Source of the DNA: Hemicentrotus pulcherrimus
Lineage: Eukaryota > Echinodermata > Echinoidea > Camarodonta > Strongylocentrotidae
Assembly (NCBI GenBank): GCA_003118195.1
Contig: BEXV01000234.1
Coordinates: 220,092-235,642 of the forward strand
DNA length: 15,551 bases
Direction: 5' to 3'
The position numbers were made by a program, and so were the translations under genes. Under the pieces are notes generated by a model. That model did no database searches, was not told where the DNA came from, and worked only from the letters and a program-made list of their open reading frames with translations. Below, piece after piece: positions 1 to 6,831 of this stretch (position 1 is the first letter of the stretch; every line of letters begins with the position of its first letter).

Positions 1-75
1 GGGGGGAAGGTGTTTATTACCATATATTAAGATAAATATTGCACTTGATCTGCTTTAATGATTGATCAAATTTTT
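1..75. repeat. Partial copy of the receptor-unit upstream block
   Basis: The stretch 'tgcacttgatct' followed by an 'aatgattgatcaaat'-like segment recurs in the block just upstream of GPCR3 (about 11310-11345). In more diverged or partly inverted form it recurs at 6008-6060 and 1940-1975. A G-rich run precedes it here and near 11271-11287. It therefore looks like the left part of a tandem unit, later separated from unit 1 by the LINE at 405-1900, or the edge of a further unit outside the window. Confidence 0.5.
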
Positions 76-404
76 GTTTGTTTTGTTTTCATTTCTGCGT
101 TTTCACAATAAAACGTAATTATATACATAAAGTAACAATTATTTCTTCATTATTCATAATTATAGATTTTTAAGTACATTAAATAAGATGCATACAAACA
201 CAAATATTTTGTCAATGAAATGAGATAAATTACAAAAAACGCAGGAGGCGGCCATCATGAGCGATAAGCTTGACATCAATGGCGGCCTCGAGAGATTAAG
301 CGGCATAACTCATGATAATTATATGATTGTACACGCGAAATTGATCAAGTGGGTGCAGTGAAAGTGCTTGTGCAAATGCGAATGGGGTTCTTGTACGTAA
401 TGTT
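76..404. other. AT-rich non-coding stretch with a small GC-rich island
   Basis: No coding signal is seen. The stretch lies 3' of the minus-strand LINE and may include its untranslated tail, but I cannot place the LINE end. At 241-292 there is a conspicuously GC-rich patch in which 'aggcggccat' and 'atggcggcct' form a near-perfect inverted pair around an AAGCTT site. It could form a short hairpin; its origin is unknown. Confidence 0.4.
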
Positions 405-1900
405 TATAATCCAATAATATAGTGTAATCTAAGAATTAATGAATTAAAAATATATTCAAATTCAGAGACGAAGTTAAATGAGAAACGATTCTGTATAATA
501 ATATAATGTGACGTTATTAATGTCGCTTTACAAGAATAAAGGGTCGAGCATGGTTTAATTATTTCAGATAAATTGCTCCTCAAATCCGGGCCATTATGTG
601 TGATTGATTTATGTGTAATGAACAATCTGGGGTTAGTTAAATGAAAATTCTCAGAAATACGAGTTCGATAAGAATGAATTGTATTATTATGAACAATTTT
701 TTGGGGGGAATGAAGGTGGCAGTTGCTTATTCATGTATTTGAACATAAAAGTTGCAAATTGGAGAGTAAAGTCAATGACTTATAAGGTTTTTAACTTTAG
801 AAAATAGCAGTCTGTATGGGCAACAACAAAAAAGAGATCCAGTACAAACACGCAGGGTCCTTTTTGTAATAAAAGAATCGAATAAAGTTTGGCTACATCA
901 CAATTTGCCCAAACAATATTACAGTATGTTAAATATGGAAGTACGAGTGTGTTATACAATAAAAATAACGTAGTGTGCGGCAAAAGACATGTCAATTTAT
1001 TTATAATTCCAACAAGTCTGGATATACACACAGATACATGATGTAAGTGATCATTCCATGTTAAATTCTCATCAATAAGTACTCCAAAAACCTTGATGTC
1101 TGTTATTGTACGATTGACATATTACCGATTAGATATTAATACAGAAATTAGTTAAATGTTAATGATAGAGTTTAAAGTGAATAAAATATATTTTTTTTAA
1201 TGTTTATTGAGAGCTTATTACACTTGAAGGTAATACAAAGTTTTGGTATGGGGTCATGAATTTAGTTCAAATGAACATATTGGAAGCATATGCGATCCTT
1301 CAATATGCAGTGATCGCTGTCACTGTTGAAATCGAGTCTGAAGTTATGAAATTATTAATAACGAACTCTTTATGTTGTATAGCGCCTTTTCAAGGTCAAG
1401 ATATTAATTAAGCTATAAAACAATGTTCCTTGACTAATTTTGACCGATAAGCTATTCCTGTTTGATAGGTTTATATCACAACTACACATTCTGAAATTTT
1501 CAGGGTCGCAGCTACCCTTGTACGGCCGTATGCGCTATTTGAAATTTATCAAAATTTATCGGGAGCACCGATTAACTTTCATTTTCATTTTTTCTCGAAA
1601 GCAGAAGTGTTTTAGGGGCTAATTTTTTTTAGTGCTTATTATACATCCACAGGGGCATCCAAATAAATTAAAATTGTAAAGAATCATTATCTACCAAATT
1701 TTCAAAATTCCCCAAAACTTTGTATTACCTTTAAACCAGTTCGAAACTTAATTCACAATTTAAAACATTCACTAATGATTCTAATTTCGCATGAGAGCAA
1801 CAAACATTTGTGTCATCTGCAAAAAGAATAAATGACAATAAAGAAGATTTTTTGAGCCTTTGGACACGCTTTAATGCTTTAGTAACGTTAGTAATTTGTG
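405..1900 (-). mobile_element. Decayed non-LTR retrotransposon (CR1/Jockey-like) reverse transcriptase, 5'-truncated and interrupted
   Basis: Read on the minus strand, this is the C-terminal half of a LINE reverse transcriptase. In order it shows the catalytic FADDTN motif (1806-1823, preceded by LLSFIL), a CNKLSINIKK-like segment just below 1224, DIKVFGVLIDENLTW (around 1050-1100), NTLVLPYLTYCNIVWAN (around 900-955), a LQFATFMFKYMN segment (around 715-755), an HSYRTR motif (around 645), and KSITHNGPDL with a final helix-rich tail ending at a stop near 405. This order is typical of CR1/L2/Jockey-group elements. The frame is broken by small indels and by the 503-bp element at 1228-1730. Homology stops near 1900, so the copy is 5'-truncated and dead. 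Exact clade and 3' end are not resolved. Confidence 0.87.
1228..1730. mobile_element. Inverted-repeat (MITE-like) element, family B, inserted in the LINE
   Basis: The ends are a perfect 19-bp inverted repeat: AGGTAATACAAAGTTTTGG at 1228-1246 and its reverse complement at 1712-1730. They are flanked by TTGA (1224-1227) and TTAA (1731-1734), fitting a duplicated TTAA target with one mutation. Nothing inside encodes a transposase, so it is a non-autonomous element. Removing it and one target copy brings the split LINE reading frame back together at a Trp-Phe-Lys triplet, which independently fixes both ends. No second copy of this family is seen in the window. Confidence 0.85.
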
Positions 1901-2019
1901 GGACTTAAAGTGATTATTGGATTCGATGTGATAAAATTGAAAGCAGCTTTCAATTTGATTAATCATTAAAGTAGATTAATTAGATTATAATTTACAGGTA
2001 CTGTAGATTTTGTACTTAA

Positions 2020-2458
2020 AGGGGAAGTCCGCCCTGGTATTAAGTTGGTATTAATAGGATCAGAAAAATGAGAAAATGGGTCAATGACAGTTTGAGCAAA
2101 ATCGGATTGAAAATAAGAAACTTATAACTTTTTGAAGGTGCGATCAATTAAACACAAATTGGCAACTCTGTGACGTTTCCTGCGAGCTACCCTCCGATTT
2201 GTCCTGTTCGAATAACATTTCTAAATTGAAATCTTCCCAGTAAAAAAAATCATACATGCACCCTAAGTGATATAATTGTTGGAAATATGTTTTCATACGA
2301 CCACTAACTGTATGAAACTACAACAATTTAAAGTTATTGAGCAAGTTCAAGATAATATCTATATCATTATTATGTATGATGTATGCATTATTATTCATCG
2401 TTTATTTCAGTTTTCTGCTCTTATGAAAACAAAATTAATACCAAGGTGGACTGCCCCT
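2020..2458. mobile_element. Foldback element, family A, copy 1
   Basis: The left end starts AGGGGAAGTCC and the right end, reverse-complemented, starts AGGGGCAGTCC. Similarity between the arms continues for about 60 bp through 'ggtattaa' and a 'cagaaaa' segment. TTAA lies immediately outside both ends (2016-2019 and 2459-2462). There is no coding capacity. It sits 172 bp upstream of the GPCR1 start codon, in the same position as copies 3 and 5 relative to GPCR2 and GPCR3. It was therefore probably in place before the units duplicated. Confidence 0.85.
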
Positions 2459-2487
2459 TTAATGTAGGCGAGTACGGCTTTGGCTTT

Positions 2488-2495
2488 CATAAAAG
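2488..2495 (+). promoter_or_regulatory. Degenerate TATA-like box of GPCR1
   Basis: CATAAAAG aligns with the perfect TATAAAAG at 11875-11882 upstream of GPCR3, with conserved flanks 'ggctt' and 'tagcactcaactgaaatacac'. The box lies 143 bp before the ATG, giving a predicted leader of about 110-120 nt if transcription starts near 2515. The conserved 'actcaactg' about 20 bp downstream may include the initiator. One base departs from the consensus. Confidence 0.5.
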
Positions 2496-2630
2496 CATAT
2501 TAGCACTCAACTGAAATACACGCCATAATCAGTTGTCATTTTAACTTCTAAAGCCCCCCAAAATACAACCTGTTCTTTATCGCACCAATTGGAAGTGGAT
2601 CGCGGTGCTTGTCAGTACAAAATCTAAAAG

Positions 2631-3767
2631 ATGGAAAACACTACAGAAATAGATTTTGAAAGTGGCCTTGGGTTTGATAATGTTACAAATATTACAGCCG
2701 TCGCAATTTTTATCATCATCGCTATTCTTATCTTCGTGAGCAACATTCTGGTTCTACTCGTCCTTCATAAAGGACGTTATTTATTTGATGAGGTCATGGT
2801 ACTTCTACTTCAGATTCTCGCCTTCTCCGATCTCATCGGAGGCATGGTTGCATCACTTCTGACAGCTTCTATCCAACTCCTGGAGGTAACTCTTGCTTCA
2901 CGCGCCATCTGCGGAATGACCCCGATGGTAACAACCTTCACGGTCATGCAGTCGCTTTACATCGTTGGTCTCGTGAATTTCATTCGCTATCTGTCGGTCA
3001 CGCGTCCGATGTTTTATCTAAGGAGCATTACAGTTTCTCGTGTTCGTGTAGCGTCTGTGACCCTCAAGATCTACGTCTTGCTGAACACGTGTGTCCTACT
3101 GCCAGTTCAGGGGTTTCCTTTCAAGGAGTCCTTAGATGACATGTGTGGTCCAGACCGGTTAGATATCCTGCATCATAATAGGCCATCCGAAGACGTCTCA
3201 CATGGGAACATAACAGCTCTTGTCTTTATAGGAAGTTCCTTCCTACTTCCTCTGTGCCTGCTGACATTTGTAAATGCACGTCTGCTTTGCATCGCCTGTC
3301 GTATCAACCGTCGCAAGAAAGACAAACATCAAGATGTGCATAGTAACCTAAAAAGCAGTGTCTCCAATAGCTATGGTTTTTCTGGAAGTGGACAACATGA
3401 AGAAGATCACCGACCGATTCGAAAACGGCATCACCGGAAGGGCTTGAAAGGATTTCTGACAGTGTTTCTGTTGACAGGGGCGTTTTATGTGTCTTGCATA
3501 CCTTTTGCCATCCTGACCGCACTTTCTGTTGTGAAGCCGGATATACCATTCGTGTACGGTTACGGATGGATGGTGTCACTTATGCTCATGATTAGCAATT
3601 CTTGGTTGAACGAACCAATTTACCTATTAACATGCAGGACTTTCCGAAAGAAGGCCTTGGAGATACTGACTTGTTGGAGCTCAAGGAGAAGTCAAGAAAA
3701 CGAGCAGACTCATGTATCTTATTTATTTAATCAGCGGCCTAAAGCCTCTTCAATTGAAAGCAAGTAA
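2631..3767 (+). CDS. GPCR1: single-exon rhodopsin-like (class A) G-protein-coupled receptor
   Basis: The 378-residue protein has seven hydrophobic segments (roughly 22-46, 53-82, 94-120, 140-162, 194-222, 271-299, 307-332) and a helix 8 with F338-R339. Class A landmarks are N38 (1.50), D67 (2.50), C94 (3.25) paired with C172 in loop 2, R119 (3.50), P207 (5.50), P291 (6.50), N327 (7.49) and Y331 (7.53). Departures are I118 in place of the DRY acid, C289 in place of the TM6 Trp, and NEPIY in place of NPxxY. N-glycosylation sequons lie at N3, N17, N20 and N193. Loop 3 (223-270) is basic and Ser-rich, and C348 may be palmitoylated. The ATG has a good Kozak context (AAGATGG) and an in-frame TAA two codons upstream. 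The role is plasma-membrane sensing, probably chemosensory by analogy with echinoid receptor clusters. Ligand and G protein are unknown. Confidence 0.95.
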   Translation: MENTTEIDFESGLGFDNVTNITAVAIFIIIAILIFVSNILVLLVLHKGRYLFDEVMVLLLQILAFSDLIGGMVASLLTASIQLLEVTLASRAICGMTPMVTTFTVMQSLYIVGLVNFIRYLSVTRPMFYLRSITVSRVRVASVTLKIYVLLNTCVLLPVQGFPFKESLDDMCGPDRLDILHHNRPSEDVSHGNITALVFIGSSFLLPLCLLTFVNARLLCIACRINRRKKDKHQDVHSNLKSSVSNSYGFSGSGQHEEDHRPIRKRHHRKGLKGFLTVFLLTGAFYVSCIPFAILTALSVVKPDIPFVYGYGWMVSLMLMISNSWLNEPIYLLTCRTFRKKALEILTCWSSRRSQENEQTHVSYLFNQRPKASSIESK

Positions 3768-3806
3768 CAAGAGTGACACGGTGTGTCCTAGTAATATTAA
3801 TAACAA

Positions 3807-3891
3807 TCTGGATTTATATCCAGATATTAGGCATTATGTGCACCATCTTCCTGGGAAGATTTTTCTACCATATGGTCACTGTAAGACCATA
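3807..3891 (+). other. Two short stem-loops in the GPCR1 3' flank
   Basis: TCTGGAT/ATCCAGA forms a 7-bp stem with a 4-nt loop at 3807-3824. TATGGTC/GACCATA forms a 7-bp stem with a 7-nt loop at 3871-3891. Both lie in the segment between the GPCR1 stop codon and the decayed receptor 3' end, and are not seen in the other units. Their function is unknown and they may be fortuitous. Confidence 0.35.
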
Positions 3892-3920
3892 GGCATAACA
3901 CATTATGATTTCGTCATCCT

Positions 3921-4190
3921 AACATGTCCAAAATTCTCTCTTGGGCATTCAGTTCCTGTAGAATTTCAAGGAGAATGTCACCGTTCCATGAAATCGAGCA
4001 GACCCTTGTATCTTATTTGTTTAAGCAGGGGACTCAGCCTCTTAAATTGAAAGCAAATAGCAAGAGTGACCATGTTGTTTCCTAATGATATTCAAGTGCA
4101 AAGTAATAGTGCATGTGTTCATGTGCCATCCCATAGATTTGAAAGTAGTTTAGAAGCAGGATGACAAGATGTTTGTGATCACTTTTATGT
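3921..4190 (+). pseudogene. Decayed 3' end of a fourth receptor copy
   Basis: From 3963 the sequence follows the receptor C-terminal codons: 'ttcaaggagaa', then 'cgagcagac', 'gtatcttattt', 'cctctt' and 'attgaaagcaa', ending in TAG near 4055. It then follows the GPCR2 3' flank ('gttgtttc.taatgatattcaagtgcaaagta', later 'gccatcccatag' and 'atcacttttat'). Weaker similarity may reach back to 'taacatg' at 3920-3926, in the TM7/helix 8 region. Frameshifts and missing TM segments make it non-functional. Its 3' flank resembles GPCR2, whereas the flank directly after the GPCR1 stop resembles GPCR3. That pattern suggests a past unequal crossover or partial duplication. Confidence 0.75.
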
Positions 4191-4323
4191 AATAAGATAC
4201 CTACAAATCAATGAACATGTACATGTTTCTTGTTGTAAAAAATCTATACAAAATGTGATACTTGCCTGTTCACTGTCTTTTGGAAAAAGTGAACCAAAAT
4301 TGTAGAGTGGACCTAAATTAGTC

Positions 4324-4329
4324 AATAAA
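4324..4329 (+). promoter_or_regulatory. Candidate polyadenylation signal in the unit 1 3' flank
   Basis: AATAAA occurs in a 'tagtcaataaa.agtttgccaggtgcatgg' context, repeated almost exactly at 8509-8514 in unit 2. It lies 557 bp after the GPCR1 stop. No closer AATAAA was found, so it could end the GPCR1 transcript. This is unproven. Confidence 0.35.
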
Positions 4330-4415
4330 TAGTTTGCCAGGTGCATGGTTAAGTTCAGGCTGACCTTGCATTTTCTAATGGCCTGACAATTTGGCCCAAT
4401 TTCACCATCAAGATG

Positions 4416-4713
4416 TTCTGCACCGACTATCAAACTATATATTTGATCTTATACCCTTTGATTTTCTCTTTATTTCATATCCAAGTATGCAAACCGAACT
4501 CAATATTATTATTGTGTTTTTTTAAATATTATTTATGATGTATGTACTATGTATAGTTTATATCCTGATTTATTTAAAAGTGTCAAAGCATATAATTATA
4601 TTTATATGTCTATGGAATCATTTTTAGCTTGCAAATTCACGTGCATCAGCCTCCAGCTGTATTGTTATAAATTCGAATAAAACCTTATCAAATCAAATCA
4701 AATTAAATCAAAA
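4416..4713 (+). mobile_element. 3' tail of a retroelement (LINE-like) ending in an (AAATC)n run
   Basis: This segment is absent from the aligned position in unit 2, where 'cccaatttca' runs directly into 'aaaatgtgcgttgcaaatgac' (about 8581-8615). In unit 1 it interrupts that sequence between 'aagatg' and 'aatatg', a plausible short imperfect target duplication. It ends 'aattcgaataaaacc' followed by repeated AAATC/AAATT pentamers (4686-4713), the typical simple-repeat tail of a 5'-truncated non-LTR insertion. No protein is encoded and the family is not identified. Confidence 0.7.
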
Positions 4714-4745
4714 TATGTGCGTTGCAAATGACCAAGGATGGATAC

Positions 4746-4770
4746 TATATATATATATACATATATGTAT
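4746..4770. repeat. (TA)-rich microsatellite
   Basis: Alternating TA dinucleotides with minor interruptions lie just left of foldback copy 2. The matching place in unit 2 has only 'actatatagatg', so the tract expanded in unit 1. Confidence 0.7.
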
Positions 4771-4778
4771 GAATTTAA

Positions 4779-5263
4779 AGGGGAAGTCCAACCTGATATT
4801 AATTTTTTTAAACAAAGAAACGTAAACTTATGAATTTTTGATGTTGCGATTAATTAAACACAAATTGGCAACTCTGTGACGTATCTTCCGAGCTCCACTT
4901 CCAATTGCCCTGTATTAAAGAACTTCAAAAATCTGCATTTTCCTTTCAGAATTTATTCAATTATTCATGCACCCTAAATAATAGTATAGCAAATATGTTT
5001 TTACATAACCCCTGTATAAAACTAATTTATTCCATCATTAAAAAGTAAGAAAATTAAAATTGATGACTTTTTCTGTACAAAGTAAATTGGAGAGGAGCTC
5101 GCAAGATACGTCACAGTGTTGCCAATTTATGATCCGCTAATGAGAAGTTTTAACCATAACCTTCCTATTTTCGATCGGGAATTGCTCAAACGTTCACTGA
5201 TTTGTTTCTCTCAATTTTTCCGCTCTTATCCCACCCACATTAATATAAAGTTGAACTTTCCCT
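4779..5263. mobile_element. Foldback element, family A, copy 2 (downstream of GPCR1)
   Basis: The left end AGGGGAAGTCCAACCTGATA follows TTAA at 4775-4778. The right arm ends in CCCT followed by a degenerate TTGG. Inner arms are well conserved: 4862-4896 and 5094-5128 are inverted copies with only two mismatches over 35 bp and contain TGACGT near their centre. Outer and inner arms together cover most of the element, so a transcript could fold into a long hairpin. It is equivalent in position to copy 4 downstream of GPCR2. Confidence 0.85.
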
Positions 5264-5412
5264 TTGGTGTATCATTCGCCAATTATCACAGATCATTATT
5301 CATCGAGGTTCGGGTTCGTGTCACCCATTTTCCTAATTAAGCTGTGGGAGAAAATTCGACAAGGGAAGAGATGATTAAAAGCCTGGTGTCGTCAAGTTAA
5401 AGCTCTCATTAA
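5264..5412. repeat. Block shared with unit 2 (9257-9410)
   Basis: It shares 'gtatcattcgcc', 'ttatcacagatcattattcatc', 'cgaggttcgggttcgtgtcacc', 'agatgattaaa'-like and 'ctctcattaa' segments with 9257-9412, in the same order directly after the downstream foldback element. It is part of the tandem duplication. No gene is seen. Confidence 0.8.
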
Positions 5413-5770
5413 AGGTATATACCAGTTGTGGTCATGCGATTGCATTGTGAAAGAAAAGGTGTGGAATCGATCAGAAATGGTTGATCATCTGGCATATAAA
5501 TATTGGTGTGTACTGCAAGGCTCTGAAATCATCAAAATGATAAGAAATTTGGCCCAGTCTTCGTAAAGTTACAAGCACTGTATATTTCGCTATATCTATC
5601 CAGGCCGGATCGATAAAGATAATTTACAAAATATATCAATTATTAGGCGGTTTCCCGGCAAAATTTGTATCATCACGTATTAGTCAAATAATGTTCTTTC
5701 ACGTGATTGGTAATAAGAGCTTCGAATTTCATTTTTGAGAGGGGGGCGTTTACAAAACTGGTCTATACCT
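5413..5770. mobile_element. Inverted-repeat (MITE-like) element, family C
   Basis: The ends AGGTATATACCAGTTGTG (5413-5430) and, reverse-complemented, AGGTATAGACCAGTTTTG (5753-5770) form an 18-bp inverted repeat with two mismatches. TTAA (5409-5412) and TTAG (5771-5774) flank it. Unit 2 preserves the empty site: 'ctctcattaagttcag' at about 9408-9423 continues where the right flank here resumes ('ttaggtgaat...gacaaaca'). The 358-bp body has no coding capacity. Confidence 0.8.
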
Positions 5771-5774
5771 TTAG

Positions 5775-6085
5775 GTGAATAGGTGACAAACAAGACAGTG
5801 TCACAGATACATTTTGTGTAATTTTAATCGATGTACTTGAATTCTGTTATTATAAACGATATACTTTGGGCGTCTTTCCTACCCCTCCCCCTCCATTTTA
5901 AAGACATTATATTAATTTAAATTCATTTGCAACCCTTAAGTTGCCCCTCCCCATTTATTCACATCTAAGTGTATTTTCTTGGGAGGTGGTGCTTGTTAAT
6001 ATATAATTTGCACTTCATCTGCTTCCAATTTGATCAATCATTGAAGTAGATAGTTCATAATTTACAGGTTCTGTAGATTTTGTAC
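5775..6085. other. Unit 1/unit 2 junction, non-coding
   Basis: No gene is seen. It contains C-rich tracts (about 5881-5892, 5943-5951). It also holds 'acatctaagtg.atttt' and a G-rich/'tgctt.tta' segment that recurs upstream of GPCR3 (about 11250-11300). A short imperfect hairpin 'atctgcttccaat...attgaagtagat' lies at 6018-6051, and related sequence occurs in both orientations at the other unit starts. The segment then runs into 'gattttgtacttaaagg', identical in unit 1. Confidence 0.5.
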
Positions 6086-6089
6086 TTAA

Positions 6090-6670
6090 AGGAGAAGTCC
6101 AACCTGATATTAAGTTGGTTTTAATAGGATCAGAACAAAAGAAAAAAAATGGGTCAGGGACCGTTTGAGCAAAATCGGATTGAAAATAAGAAACTTTCGA
6201 CTTTTTGAAAGTGCGACCAATCAAACACAAATTGGCAACTCTGTGAAGTTTCTTGCGAGCTACCCTCCAATTTATCCTGTACGAATAAAATTTCCAAAAT
6301 CTATACTTTCCCGTAAGAAAATTTGCAATCAGTTATTCACAAAATCTATTCCGTCATCAATAACTCCATGAAGGAAAATGTATTGAGTGTTGCCAAGTTG
6401 TCTTTCACTGATGATGACTTTAAAAATACTTCCCTATTTTTAATCGGATATTACTAAAAACTTTCCCTAACATGCTTGACCGCTCGTTACTTTGGCAGAT
6501 CGGTCACCACCCGGATAATATATGTGTAAAGCTTCATGAGCGTGAGAGCCTGGTGGATATACCGGCGCTATATAAATGTTCATATTATTAATTATTATTA
6601 TTATTATAAACTTTTTGTTTCAGTTTTCTGCTCTTATTAAAACAATTTAATACCAAGGTGCACTGCCCCT
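6090..6670. mobile_element. Foldback element, family A, copy 3
   Basis: The left end AGGAGAAGTCCAACCTGATA is preceded by TTAA (6086-6089). The right end GTGCACTGCCCCT is followed by TTAA (6671-6674). The interior matches copy 1 ('caaaatcggattgaaaataagaaac', 'cacaaattggcaactctgtga'). Without the SINE at 6465-6607 its length is close to that of copies 1 and 5. It ends 161 bp before the GPCR2 ATG. Confidence 0.85.
6465..6607 (+). mobile_element. SINE-like insertion inside foldback copy 3, with (ATT)n tail
   Basis: A 143-bp segment absent from copies 1, 2 and 5 is flanked by a perfect 7-bp direct repeat AAACTTT (6458-6464 and 6608-6614), a classic target-site duplication. It ends 'ggcgctatataaatgttcat' followed by ATT/AAT repeats, the tail style of many short retroposons of marine animals. 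No protein is encoded and no clear tRNA-like head is seen. Confidence 0.8.
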
Positions 6671-6674
6671 TTAA

Positions 6675-6831
6675 GGTAGGCGAGTGTGGCTGTGCGCTCA
6701 ACTGAAATACACGACATAATTAGTTTTTCATTTCAACTTCGAAAGCCCCCCCCCCCCTCCCCAATAACACCTGTGCTTTATCGCAGCAATTGGAAGTGGA
6801 TCGCGGTGCTTGTCAGTACAAAATCTAAAAG
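6675..6831 (+). promoter_or_regulatory. GPCR2 upstream region and leader, TATA segment missing
   Basis: It aligns with the GPCR1 and GPCR3 promoters on both sides ('gtaggcgagt...ggct' and 'gctcaactgaaatacacgacataa') but lacks about 20-25 bp between them, where those genes carry the TATA-like box. The leader also has an expanded C-tract (12 C at 6746-6757, then TCCCC) where GPCR1 has only six. The last 45 bp before the ATG are virtually identical to GPCR1. Confidence 0.6.

Larger units (their letters stand above)
1925..5990 (+). repeat. Tandem duplication unit 1 (contains GPCR1)
   Basis: The same order of parts recurs in unit 2: upstream block ending 'gattttgtacttaaagg', foldback element, core promoter, receptor, 3' flank with 'gtcaataaa', second foldback element, then a block with 'cgaggttcgggttcgtgtcacc'. 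Start-to-start spacing is 4201 bp to GPCR2. Outer boundaries are approximate. Unit 1 differs by a decayed extra receptor 3' end, a LINE tail (4416-4713) and an inverted-repeat element (5413-5770). Confidence 0.75.

Noticed and set aside
241..292. Cloning-vector polylinker contamination
   Set aside because: AAGCTT and CTCGAG sites and a partial resemblance to common polylinkers are suggestive, but the order and spacing do not match one I can recall, and LINE sequence continues nearby.
2580..2630. 5'-leader intron with acceptor at 'cttgtcag' before the GPCR start
   Set aside because: The 'gcttgtcagtac' motif is conserved in all three genes, but the pyrimidine tract is weak and the TATA box with short leader explains the region without splicing.
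3304..3579. Minus-strand reading frame inside GPCR1
   Set aside because: It is the antisense of loop 3 to TM7 of an intact receptor, with no recognisable product.
3712..4050. 112-residue plus-strand reading frame at the end of GPCR1
   Set aside because: It is an alternate frame of the GPCR1 tail running into decayed receptor 3' sequence. No independent domain is recognised.
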